64,000 bases of DNA from Porites lobata (taxonomy: Eukaryota; Cnidaria; Anthozoa; Scleractinia; Poritidae): NCBI GenBank assembly GCA_942486035.1, contig CALNXK010000009.1, positions 2,980,001-3,044,000 of the forward strand, written 5' to 3'. The first letter of the stretch is position 1. Every line of letters starts with the position of its first letter. A model generated the notes under the pieces. That model ran no database searches, was not told the origin of the DNA, and saw nothing but the letters and a program-made list of their open reading frames with translations. Positions 21,401 to 30,083 of the stretch are shown here, piece by piece. Both the position numbers and the translations under genes were made by a program.

Positions 21401-23286
21401 GGATTTGAGCCATTTATAAGCGGAGAGTACTTTAAATGAATAATATACAACTTTCCCCCGAAGGGGTGGTGAATGGTGGTGAATAGTGGTGGTATACCGA
21501 GACGCAAAGGGTCGAGGTATATATCAAGCACTGTCCACCGACCCTGAGGGGGATAGTTGTTTTGGATAGTATTTACCAAATCAGTTGGATAAAAATCAAA
21601 AAGGAATTTTTTGTAAATAACGGACTTCACTTAGTTAGAGTTTGTTTACGTTGCAATTGATAGTGTTTCGGGGATTATTTTTTATTGATTTTGTTCCAAA
21701 TTCAGTAAGAAAATTTTTTTATACCCACCAGTAAACGCTGAAAAGCCAAATTTTGTCTCCTTCTTTGTATTTGTTGGTGCAGCTGCTTCATTTACCGCTA
21801 AAATTTCATCTTTCGAAACTGTCGCGAAATGAGAAGCCATTTTGAATCCCGCCCCAAAACAGTGAGGATATTCCGAGTTACGGGGAGCCAACCAGAATGC
21901 GCGAAAATCGCTATCCGCTGATTTGGTGAATACTAATAAATAATATGTTTTAGTCTATGAATAATAAGAAGATGCTGTCTTACTCTTGCACGCGTAAAGT
22001 AAAGGAAGTAAAGGAACATAGAATTATCCCTGGCTGGATATTTCAAGGTCAGTTATCCCATACACCTAACTTGGTGTTAGTCCTAGTCGTTAGACATTTG
22101 GGACCGTGTGTGGCAAAGAACGAAAGGCGGGTCGCTCAACATGTTTCGTATTTCCTTTGCAGCTTCATTATAAAGAATGTGAGGCATTATTAGTTGTAAT
22201 TGACAAATGTGGAAAGGACAACAATCACCAAGAAAAGGTACTGTGAGTACTGTAATCGCTTTTTCATGAAAAAGGTCTTTCCGCACTATTAGCAACAGTA
22301 GCCTTGGTCACTGGAGTTCGAGAGAAGGGGAAGGTAATTTGGGCGCGAGGCAGAATCCCCAGGTTTCCTCGTGCGCCCTTAGCGCCTCACACGCGCCCGA
22401 GATCTCCTTTCCCTTCCCTCGAACAACTGCCACGCAGGCTACTGCATTAAAACGTCTACTCTATTGTAAGTGATTTTTAAAATTGTAGCTTTTGAAGCAG
22501 TATTTCCCCGTATAAATTACGGTTTTAAACCCTTTTCTGACAGGGCCCTGAACAATTCAAGCATTAATTAGTAGTAAGCGAGTAAATGTAAATTTATTGT
22601 TGGTATTCATCTTTTGTAATGTAGCGATATGTCAATAAATTTGGTTTATTTTGCCCTTGCAGGTAAAAGAAATGAATTACAAGACTTCCCTTTTGCCTTT
22701 ATCACGGAAGGTATTGCCAGCTTGCAATTTGGTAGGTGAAAGAGAGCAAATCACATCCATGGAGAAAGACGTATCTCTAGCAAATGCTGACAATCAGGGC
22801 GCATCGTCTTACCACTTCCCTGACGAACAAAACATTGTACGTAGGCTACGTTTCCTTGAGAACAAGGTTGCTCAACACGATTTCCTTTTCGAGGAAAATC
22901 GCCATTTGAAACAAGAGATCCAACGCATTTCCTCTGCTCTCTGTGATTTTAAACGAAAAATAGAGTGTATTGAAGAAATGTCTGCTGATTCACGTTGCTG
23001 GCGAAGTGACTGTTTTAAAGCCATTTGGGAGACGTTTGAGGCTTTAAAACTTAATCAATCTGCTTTGCAAGCCCAAATGGAAAACCCTGCCTCACGTGAA
23101 CTTCATGTAAAGCTAACAAGAACCATGAGGAGCATTGCAGCTATGCAGGAACAAATTCGGAACTTAGAACAACATACCCTGTCACATGGGAATATGTTAG
23201 GTAATCTCTCTAATGCGGTTACCTCCTTAGCCAATGAGGTTCGGGAACTTCCTAGTGAACGAATATTTGACATAGAAGGTGTCTGA
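12261..23286 (+). CDS. TRAF-B: RING/coiled-coil TRAF paralog lacking MATH (8 exons)
   Basis: Exons 12261-12406, 13808-13874, 16546-16641, 18406-18555, 19068-19214, 20500-20598, 22163-22237 and 22663-23286 join in one frame: 1404 nt, 467 residues plus TGA, all GT-AG. Residues 20-61 form a RING (C20, C23, C35, H37, C40, C43, C58) with Ser at the eighth ligand position. Residues 72-260 match the TRAF-A finger region in order but have lost many Cys/His. Residues ~280-460 are coiled coil aligning with TRAF-A (for example RRLRFLENKVAQHD against RRLTDVEHKTADHE). It then ends, with no MATH, where TRAF-A continues. A complete frame across eight exons argues for a real gene rather than a pseudogene. 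It could oligomerise with TRAF-A through the coiled coil without binding receptors; that is inference. ATG 12261 was chosen because it sits five bases after a possible acceptor (ATCTTCAG) and leaves a usual RING leader; an in-frame ATG at 12204 is the alternative. Confidence 0.85.
12962..13206 (+). mobile_element. LINE reverse-transcriptase fragment in TRAF-B intron 1
   Basis: About 80 codons beginning GVQQGSVLGPILNLLY and containing FYADD, i.e. the RT palm motifs (GxPQGSxLGP, YADD) of CR1/L2-like non-LTR retrotransposons. No endonuclease or RT fingers adjoin it, so it is a truncated relic in the same orientation as the gene. Confidence 0.75.
13808..13874 (+). CDS. TRAF-B exon 2: RING second half
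   Basis: 67 nt, acceptor TTATTCCAG, donor AGAG|GTACAG, phase 2 in and phase 0 out. It contains SYCPRSNRPLFHDV, where the normal RING ending is C-P-x-C: the last zinc ligand is Ser61. Confidence 0.85.
13875..16545 (+). other. TRAF-B intron 2
   Basis: 2.7 kb with no exon recognised. A short telomere-like run, two GGTTA then GGGTTA, lies at 15421-15441. Region 14420-15030 is AAAT/CGAAAT-rich and repeat-like (many 'cgaaatt', 'gcaaaat' words). Open frames are uninformative. Confidence 0.55.
16546..16641 (+). CDS. TRAF-B exon 3: RING-to-zinc-finger linker
   Basis: 32 codons, phase 0, acceptor TTCTTTTCAG and donor TTTGAG|GTGTGT. The segment FWPADAAFCDEL...VHCKECSWSGKLQNFE aligns with the TRAF-A exon at 1515-1619, keeping the finger-1 cysteines. 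Confidence 0.87.
16931..17100. mobile_element. Pogo/Tigger-like MITE in TRAF-B intron
   Basis: Ends AGTCGACTCC and its near complement AGAGTTGACT, with 'TGTCCGTTATAATGGGGTGTC' style inner sequence typical of small pogo-derived elements. About 170 bp. Confidence 0.5.
17251..17417. mobile_element. Foldback MITE in TRAF-B intron 3
   Basis: About 47-bp arms: TGGTAGTTTCCCTCAG at the left, CTGTGAGGGAGACTACC at the right, both including TTTTAGTGTCGTCACACAAC or its complement. Confidence 0.8.
17441..17740. mobile_element. MITE with AATTTTGCATAACCATTGTC core
   Basis: Loose inverted ends (CCATTTTCACATGG...; AAAAATGGTGAAATT) and an internal AATTTTGCATAACCATTGTC block shared with 3.6 kb, with an (ATA)n run at 17535-17555. 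Confidence 0.5.
17997..18103. mobile_element. Perfect foldback with GTGTTTCATC arms
   Basis: 27-bp perfect arms, each also containing an internal palindrome (GTTTCATCACCAGATGAAAC). An extra GATGAAACACTGC lies at about 17915. Confidence 0.75.
18406..18555 (+). CDS. TRAF-B exon 4 (duplicated exon, copy 1)
   Basis: 50 codons, phase 0, acceptor TTGCCATCAG and donor TGTGTG|GTGAGT. It begins HHSGTCDFNSYP, matching the second half of TRAF-A finger 1, then diverges into a hydrophilic sequence ending ELLKLGAASCV. Confidence 0.8.
19068..19214 (+). CDS. TRAF-B exon 5 (duplicated exon, copy 2)
   Basis: 49 codons, phase 0, acceptor CTCTATACAG and donor AATGTG|GTGAGT. Rich in N, Q, E and K. Its end (DELLKPAVTSNV) repeats the end of exon 4, including the donor context. 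Confidence 0.75.
20500..20598 (+). CDS. TRAF-B exon 6: zinc-finger remnant
   Basis: 33 codons, phase 0, acceptor TCCTTTCAG and donor GGAG|GTATCT. CKYCEVQVNP matches CEFCSREIAL of TRAF-A, so it corresponds to the 3' part of the TRAF-A exon at 2910-3074. A MITE starts four bases after its end. Confidence 0.82.
20603..21061. mobile_element. MITE at the exon 6 donor
   Basis: About 459 bp, ends CTTAAGCCCGTGCAAAAGGA and CTGCGTAGCTTAAG. Inside are repeated AACAACTCCCAACATTGTTGG and GTTGCGTCCGTTT blocks in both orientations. The left end lies inside the 5' splice site of TRAF-B intron 6. Confidence 0.8.
21062..22162 (+). other. Rest of TRAF-B intron 6, repeat-like
   Basis: No exon seen. 21400-21560 has a hairpin-prone stretch (GGTGGTGAATAGTGGTGG, then a partly complementary CCACCG...), and the whole of 21070-21950 has the look of an interspersed repeat. 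That assignment needs a repeat library. Confidence 0.4.
22163..22237 (+). CDS. TRAF-B exon 7: degenerate zinc finger
   Basis: 25 codons, phase 0, acceptor TTCCTTTGCAG and donor AAAAG|GTACTG. LHYKECEALLVVIDKCGKD matches TRAF-A exon 3990-4067 position by position; the first Cys of the C-x2-C pair is Asp here. Confidence 0.85.
22663..23286 (+). CDS. TRAF-B terminal exon: coiled coil, no MATH
   Basis: 207 codons and TGA, acceptor TTTTGCCCTTGCAG. Alpha-helical heptads run through most of it (NIVRRLRFLENKVAQHD, KLTRTMRSIAAMQEQIRNLE, LGNLSNAVTSLANEV). The stop falls 13-20 residues short of where MATH starts in TRAF-A. Confidence 0.87.
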   Translation, partial: VKEMNYKTSLLPLSRKVLPACNLVGEREQITSMEKDVSLANADNQGASSYHFPDEQNIVRRLRFLENKVAQHDFLFEENRHLKQEIQRISSALCDFKRKIECIEEMSADSRCWRSDCFKAIWETFEALKLNQSALQAQMENPASRELHVKLTRTMRSIAAMQEQIRNLEQHTLSHGNMLGNLSNAVTSLANEVRELPSERIFDIEGV

Positions 23287-23410
23287 CGACCGCCCTAAGA
23301 GAGTTGGGGTTTGGGCCTGGGGTGGGTTTTGTTGTTTTGTTTTCCCAATGGAGGTCCCAGGAAAATTTGACCCTTTGTCTTTTCATAAATCATGCGTACT
23401 TATGCTCAAG

Positions 23411-23416
23411 AATAAA
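23411..23416 (+). terminator. Likely poly(A) signal of TRAF-B
   Basis: AATAAA 125 bp after the stop codon, the first canonical hexamer downstream. Confidence 0.55.
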
Positions 23417-23489
23417 CGAAATTTGAAAGAAACAGTTCTCTAGTAAGAGTATTATCACATGACCTGCTTTGGGAAAACAAAGCATTCAA

Positions 23490-24020
23490 GCTAAAGAGGT
23501 TTGAGGGTGGTTGCTTATTCGAGGCTGGGTGCTTATTAACTTCGCCTACCGGGTGAGGGCTTGTTGGCGGTTTGTGAGGGCTTTATCGAATAATTACGGT
23601 AGTAGGTGAAAAATTGTGAATGGCCCTTTTTTGCAAGGGGTGGTTCGCCGAGATGCGAATATGAATGGAACCATGCCACCATGCCACTAACATTCCATTA
23701 ACATTCAACGGTTACTCCGTACTGTGATAAAGTTCCATGTTGTTACAGAAGCTATCCAGAGTTCAAGTTCATTACCTTTCATTGCCAACCGGATATCGGT
23801 CTAATCTACAGTTTTTTGACAGCTAAATGTATTGATTTATCTTTATTAATCGACTACAGTACAAATTGCAAGGACGCAATCCAATACTACTATTGTCAAT
23901 TCAGTCCGGTGTCCACTTAAAAGAGGTTTTTAACAATAGAAATTAGCGAAATACAACTTATTTTAGTGTCCGCGTCCGCTTAATAAGGGTGTCCGCTTAA
24001 TAGGAGTTCGTTATAAAGGG
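23490..24020. repeat. DNA-transposon debris 3' of TRAF-B
   Basis: Contains ends of two recognisable repeat types: TTATCGAATAATTACGGTAG (like the MITE at 31.3 kb) and the pogo/Tigger-like GTGTCCGCTTAATAGGAG. No coding capacity. Confidence 0.45.
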
Positions 24021-24454
24021 AAATATAAGAAGTTGTTGTTGAAGGCACAAATGTAATGACTGATCACAAATGTAATAATGGTCACAAGCGTAGTAACATT
24101 TGGTCACAAGTGAGATAAACGTCTTAACAAAGTTAAAAAAAGGAAATCACATCTAGACACAAATTAATTTATTAACTTTTGTTCAAATTGTTTTGTTATC
24201 AGCCTTTTTTCCCGTTTCCTTTTTAATAAAGCAAAGGAAAACATTAAGCGGATTGGAAGGACTCTTGCGCTATTATTGCCGTATTCACACCTGATCGGCC
24301 TGTAAAAGCTCGTGAGGAACATAACCCTTGTACCACTGTGACGTCATCGCCTTGGGTGTACAGGGGAAAGACGGTAAACACTTGCTTCCATATCTCAAAC
24401 CGCCCTTGGATACCTTGAGATGCCTACACAAATTAATTTCATAGATATGAGTGA

Positions 24455-25103
24455 GCCCTGACAATAGTGATCAGGGTTAAGCAATAACGATACTGATTCG
24501 GGTTAAGCACTGAAAATACTTATTAGGGTTAAGCACTGACAATACTGATTAGGGTTAAGCACTGACAATACTGATTAGGGTTAAGCACTGAAAATACTGA
24601 TTAGGGTTAAGCACTGACAATACTGATTAGGGTTAAGCACTGAAAATACTGATTAGGGTTAAGCACTGACAATACTGATTAGGGTTAAGCACTGAAAATA
24701 CTGATTAGGGTTAAGCACTGACAATACTGATTAGGGTTAAGCACTGAAAATACTGATTAGGGTTAAGCACTGACAATACTGATTAGGGTTAAGCACTGAA
24801 AATACTGATTAGGGTTAAGCACTGACAATACTGATTAGGGTTAAGCACTGAAAATACTGATTAGGGTTAAGCACTGACAATACTGATTAGGGTTAAGCAC
24901 TGAAAATACTGATTAGGGTTAAGCACTGACCATACTGATTAGGGTTAAGCACTGAAAATACTGATTAGGGTTAAGCACTGACAATACTGATTAGGGTTAA
25001 GCACTGAAAATACTGATTAGGGTTAAGCACTGACAATACTGATTAGGGTTAAGCACTGACCATACTGATTAGGGTTAAGCACTGACCATACTGATTAGGG
25101 TTA
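24455..25103. repeat. 26-bp minisatellite, about 25 copies, two alternating variants
   Basis: Monomer core GATTAGGGTTAAGCACTGA followed by CAATACT or AAATACT. Through most of the array the two forms alternate, giving a 52-bp dimer; a third form (CCATACT) appears near the right end. Each unit holds TTAGGGTTA, one and a half telomere repeats. The array ends in AGGGTTAGGGTTTT. Confidence 0.95.
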
Positions 25104-25172
25104 ATGGTTAGCTTCTATTTAGGGTTAGGGTTTTCGCTATGGTACTTAAATCAAACCAGTTTCCTGCAGCGA

Positions 25173-25243
25173 ATCGTCGGTGGTCTAGTTGTTAGGACAG
25201 GAGGCTGCGGACCTGGGACTCTGGGATCGAATCCTGCTCGAAT
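25173..25243 (+). pseudogene. tRNA-Glu-like pseudogene or SINE head
   Basis: TGGTCTAGTTGTTAGGA matches the D-arm/A-box of animal tRNA-Glu, and GGGATCGAATCC resembles the B-box with T-to-A changes. The anticodon stem and acceptor do not pair properly, so a working tRNA is unlikely. Confidence 0.55.
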
Positions 25244-26093
25244 TTATGAAATTTCTTTTTTCCTTTAAAATTGAAGAGACTTGCACTTGGACAACATTTG
25301 TTGAGCAGAAACTAAGTCTCTGAGTCAAGAAAGTCAGAAATTTCATTTAAGTGTAAGTGAAAAGGGAGACGGCGGTCTGAGATATGGAAACAAGCGCTTA
25401 CCGGGAAAGACATCTTTCAGCCATATCGAAATGGGCCCAATTTAGCCAAAAAGGCCAGGAAAAACCCATAATTCAGGTCACGTGCTAGGCAACGGGAGTA
25501 GTTGACGTGGGTCAAATTTCACCGGCGTCTGGGGAATGAATCATTTTTATAAAGACTGCACTCTATTTTCATCCTTAAAAATACGGTGTGCTTAACAAAG
25601 AGCTAGAAAGTATATTGTTTGTTACACAAACTTGCCTTTATTTTAACTCTTTGCTTGAAAAAAAAAAACAACAACAACAACAACAAAACTATAAATCAAA
25701 ACATCAGCATGCTAATACTCTGGAGAAGAATTTAGCTCATGTGCCAGGCAATAGCGTAACTCAAAGTTTCACCGTTGTCCGTTTATAAAACTAACGGAAT
25801 TTTAGGCAGTGAATGTAACATAACTAATCGTTTGTTTTTAGAGGTCAAAATGATGAAACTTACAAACGTTTAACCTATAACCTGCATTAAAGATGAGCTT
25901 GGAAGACGCATTTTAGTAGGGTACTTTTTAGGAATGTTTGAAATACAAATTGGGATGGATAAAAAAAGCAAAAACAAAAACAAAAGAATATAAAATGAAA
26001 AATTAAAAGAAAAATCCTGTTCTCCTATATAAAGCAGATGCCAAGTCTCTACCCATTGAGCATGTATCTAACAACATATCCATGGCGATTACA

Positions 26094-26258
26094 GCAAGGA
26101 GCCTAAAAGTGTGACCGCTTTTAATTTATTCACATTCTTTCCTGCAGACATTAACCAATCAGAAGTCGAGGACAGTTTCCAGCTGGCTTCTGATTGGATT
26201 AAATCTGCATGAAAGAATGTGAATAAATCAAAAGCGGTCACACTTTTGGGCTCCTTGC
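26094..26258. mobile_element. Foldback MITE
   Basis: About 68-bp arms starting GCAAGGAGCC and ending GGGCTCCTTGC, with AACCAATCAGAAG next to the loop; near-perfect. Confidence 0.85.
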
Positions 26259-26829
26259 TTTAAAGTAGATTCGTATGATGTTAAATTTCTTATGGCCCCA
26301 ATCCTTGGTCTGGCTGCCTGCTCGACCAAACGTCTATTCACTGAGCAATTCAGAATAAATTTTTGTCAACATTTTTCTGATTTAAGACTATAATTAAATT
26401 TGCTAATTTGTACACTTATACCTTGTGCGAGTGCACCATTATTTCAGTTTAGGTGACATGGGCCTTGTCCCAGAAACTTACAAGTTATAAGATATACGAA
26501 AACTTATCATGTTTTATCTTTATTTGGCTGCTTTTTAAAAAAAAAAATATTTAGATTCTATTACATTAAAGGAGGAAAGGGAGAGGGCAGATAGCAAAAC
26601 AATTTGATTGACAGGTAATGTTAACTGACTGTCTGTCAGGATGTCGTATCGAGACTTCGTTGTGATTTACTGTTTTAACTTCGTTTAGATGTTTATTACA
26701 CTTGTGACCAAATGTTATTTCACTTGTGACCTTCATTACATTTGTGCCTTCAACGTTAATTTCGGGACCCAGCTTAGTGTCCGCTTAATTGAGGGTCCGC
26801 TTAATAGAGGTTTCACTATAGCTAAATGT

Positions 26830-28060
26830 GCTTTCGTGTTGTATTGCGAGGTACCGCCAAACAGATTAATAATATCAGATAGGAGCACCATAAACACGAA
26901 ATTCTGGTCTCTATCTTTTCGATAATACAGGGTGGCTGCTTAAAAAAGGTTCGACAGTATTTCGATTGCAACATCTGAAAGATTATTTTTTCAAGTAAAT
27001 CGTTGCTATTTTGCAAGAGCTCCGGTTTTTGCTCTTGGCAGAATTCATATAGTGAGCTAAAAGATGCTAATTTCTTTCTTTGTGTATTGTTCTTTTTTTG
27101 CGGAAAAGGGCGGGCTTAAAGAATGGAAGTAGACTTCAGCTCAAAATAACCAATGATATGCAATTATATTTTGTGGGCTTCTTTTGCTTTCATTACGTTT
27201 GGTATATCATTTGCAATAAGTTGAAGAAAAAAAACAAGACAAACAAAAACAAAAAACGAAGAACAGTTCTTAGTTTAGCGCGCCTTAGATGAAGTGAAAT
27301 TCTTGTGAGACTTTTTAAACGCTGACTACTTACTACGGATGGTATAGGCATCGACTTTCTCATCCCACTAACGCAAAGTCGCGACAGTACTTAGTACAGC
27401 TGTATCAAGAGTGTGTAAAAAAGCAGTTTAAGCCCATAACAGATCGAAAACCGTTCATCCATTCTTGGTCTGTAGTCCGTAGACCACAGTCTGCGTATCT
27501 TAAATGAATTCGATCCTGGACAAACAATATATTCAACACCATGCATTTTCGGCCTACACCTGTAATAAGATACTGCAACCTTTTCTGAAGAATTTCTCGT
27601 ATTAAATTTCCAAATTGGACAGGCTGTAGTCCTATTTCGTAGCCTTTTATAACAGTATTATGAAGCCTGTGCGGCTCCCAAGCTTTCTAAAACAGGAACT
27701 TTACAACTACATTAAATAAGTTATTAAATATATTTAGAAATAAATTAAATATCTGGAAGTAAATTAAATAAATGTAGATAACTAAATACATGCATACATG
27801 AGTACATAGGGTAAGTTATTAGTACTCGGAGATGTCAACGCTTTATAGTCGACTCTCAATACCTTGAAGTAAGTACTTGAAACGGTATGCGACTCTTTTG
27901 AACTGGTCCGCCGTTCTTTTTGACTCACTCCGGGGTAGTAGTTTCGAGTAGAGATGTTACGTAACTGGCAATGGGAAGCAGGGAACGAACACGGGGCAAG
28001 GGAAAATGAAAAATGGGAAAACCGCGAACTTGCATTCTAGCCCTATACCAGGAACTTTCT
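26830..28060. other. No gene seen
   Basis: AT-rich DNA with an AAACAAAAAC run at 27225-27260 and an isolated GTAGTCCGTAG...ATCTTAAAT repeat end at about 27470-27505 related to the ends at 36.46 and 39.5 kb. No exon-like signal. Confidence 0.4.
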
Positions 28061-28118
28061 GATGTGTCTGATGATCCTAGCAGCTCTTCTTTTCAGAGCC
28101 CAACAAGAAGAAAACACA
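28061..28118 (+). pseudogene. Relic resembling the TRAF MATH core
   Basis: The sequence around GATCCTAGCAGCTCTTCTTT matches TRAF-A near 7419-7470 at about three-quarters identity over some 50 bp. It translates as DPSSSSFQSP-x-RRK against DPSSSSFQRP-RRE, a conserved MATH loop. No other part of the domain is evident on either side. Confidence 0.5.
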
Positions 28119-29532
28119 CAAACAACAAACAACAACACAAACTCATGACTCACTTATTCCAAGCCTACCCATCCACCACCGGGCACTTGTCGTTTTTTTT
28201 TAATCTTCGAAAGCTTTAAATGCTCCAAGTTTGGGCCAGGAGATTAGTGGAAAAACCGTAACGTTTATGTTTCCTGGAAAGAGGCATCGCAAATTCACGC
28301 ACTGCAATAATGGACTAAACAGGGGTAGGTTCACTTAAGTAAGGCTGAAAAAAAAAAAAACAACAACAACGACAACAACTATAAAATGTTTAAATAAAAA
28401 CTTAAGCCTCCCTGAAGAAAAGTCTTGACCGTGAAAAATTTTGCCACGTCGAGGAAATATTCAAAAGTGTACTCTATACGTATAAACCTTGCCATTTTTG
28501 CAAACAAAGACAATTCCTTTCTCTTCAAAATTCTTCTCAGTTTTCGATAAAGGCGATGAGATACCAGATCTTTTTTTAAGTGCCTATGTCCTCTTTCTAT
28601 GTCACAGTGTAGGAGAAATAAGTCAAATCCCTCTCCTGGGGAAGAACTTTGAAAAAAAAACCTCGCTGTCGATATCGGAACAAAGCACTTCCCAAACTAG
28701 CCCAAACTCCCCAAGCTGATAATACTTACCGTGATCTTGATTATTAAGCATATTACAAAAACCGAATCCAATAATTGTTTTATTATACTTTATTTTGAAG
28801 AAAATAAAGACAAACATATAATCTCATGGAACACAGTTTTACATGTACATTGTTCTTGGAAGTCGCGCGCAACTTACAGATTACTCACTAATTGGCTAGC
28901 AGATAACTAACTTATCTGTAGGCTGCGCAGAGTTCCAAAATTAACTGTTGCCGGGTAGGCTTTTAACCAATGAGGAGACAGGTTGTGAGAATAATGTATA
29001 AAAATGCAAAAAGTGGTACTTATGATTTTGTATAAGAACAATAGAAATGTATATTGGTGGTATGGGCAGAGAAATCGAATACTTATTGAGTATTTAAGGT
29101 GACTCGACCCAGTTATTTTGTGAGGGTACCATCCTACTTTAAAGCTCTCTGGTATCCCGACCTTTACTTTGATCGTTAATCTAACATACAGCATGGACAA
29201 CATGTAGATCAATTTACAATACGGCATAAAATGTTTGGCGATCCGAGTAAATGTCACGTGATTATAGTGCCACGCCTCTTAGGGGTCTGAGTCGAAATTC
29301 TGCTGTTGCTGGCATTTTTTCGTGAAAATCTCTCGGCTACATATAGTGCGCATTTGTACCTTGCGTTGAACAGAGTTTCACCAAAATCGCAGAGACCCAA
29401 TGCGAGAAATTAAGCGGTTTCTAAATTTAGGTCTTACTTTATGTGAAAATGATAAGCAAACTTTACACGATTATATTTAACTGACTATGAGATTTCTCCC
29501 TCTGTTTTGGGGATCTTTATAACAGATAAAGT
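28119..29532. other. No gene seen
   Basis: Contains poly-A/CAA runs at 28348-28380 and AT-rich unique-looking DNA. Open frames lack coding character. Confidence 0.35.
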
Positions 29533-29591
29533 ATGGAGGGTGAATTTGAGCAAGTGATCGCGAAAATTTGTCAACAACAACTAACTGAAGA
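29533..29591 (+). CDS. Possible first coding exon
   Basis: ATG begins MEGEFEQVIAKICQQQLTE and runs 59 nt to a donor GAAGA|GTAAGT. Downstream exons are not identified, so this is only a signal-based suggestion. Confidence 0.2.
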
Positions 29592-29796
29592 GTAAGTTTC
29601 ATTTACCTTAGTATTTCCTACAAATTTTAGGATCCAGTGTTTTTACCCCATACAAACACGAATTATACTGGAACCTTACTGTGGTACTATCACAGAGCCT
29701 GGGTCACCTGTGGTTTGAAGGACATTAAACTGATCCTTGCGGCAGGAAGAGTGGATCAGTTTACTGTTTTAATTTTAAAGTAGCGTAGCGCGCGGA

Positions 29797-29951
29797 TGAC
29801 GTCAGAGTAACTAATTTGCAATTTTTGTCTCAGTTCTGTCATTTTCCTCATTTTATTGACAAAAGACAGACAAACATGACATTCAGACAAAAGTGAGGAA
29901 CTCGGTAATGTTAATTTCACTTTGTTTGTCCGAGTTTCGGGTCTATAAATA
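29797..29951 (+). promoter_or_regulatory. Candidate promoter: CRE and TATA box
   Basis: A full CRE palindrome TGACGTCA (29797-29804) lies 140 bp upstream of TATAAATA (29944-29951). A coding-like first exon with a consensus donor follows about 135 bp further on. Confidence 0.4.
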
Positions 29952-30083
29952 CCACCTGCGCGCAACGCTCGCTATTGGATACTCAAGATTTTACTAATCC
30001 AGATCGACTAAAGACCCGGCGGACCCTCACTGGTTTGTCGTTGTGGTTTTGCCTTCACAAGTGTTTCTGAAGGACATTACGCT

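Larger units (their letters stand above)
24364..25410. repeat. Inverted 40-bp pair bracketing the minisatellite
   Basis: 24364-24404 and 25371-25410 are inverted copies with the shared word GAGATATGGAA (CTTCCATATCTCAAACCGCC at the left). Roughly 85% identity by eye. Confidence 0.65.
24033..26755. mobile_element. Inverted-arm element with GGTCACAAGTG subterminal repeats
   Basis: The left arm (24033-24165) and right arm (about 26605-26755) are about 120-bp inverted copies containing GTTGAAGGCACAAATGTAAT and several TGGTCACAAGTG-like units. They enclose a minisatellite, a tRNA-like sequence and a foldback. No transposase was found. The boundary with flanking pogo-like sequence is uncertain. Confidence 0.6.

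Noticed and set aside
24455..25103. Regular repeats that might suggest a CRISPR array
   Set aside because: Head-to-tail 26-bp units with no unique spacers, in an intron-bearing animal genome.
24455..25130. A chromosome end
   Set aside because: TTAGGG occurs only within a longer unit, and nontelomeric sequence continues for about 39 kb on the right.
25173..25243. Functional tRNA-Glu gene
   Set aside because: The anticodon and acceptor stems do not pair and the B-box is altered.
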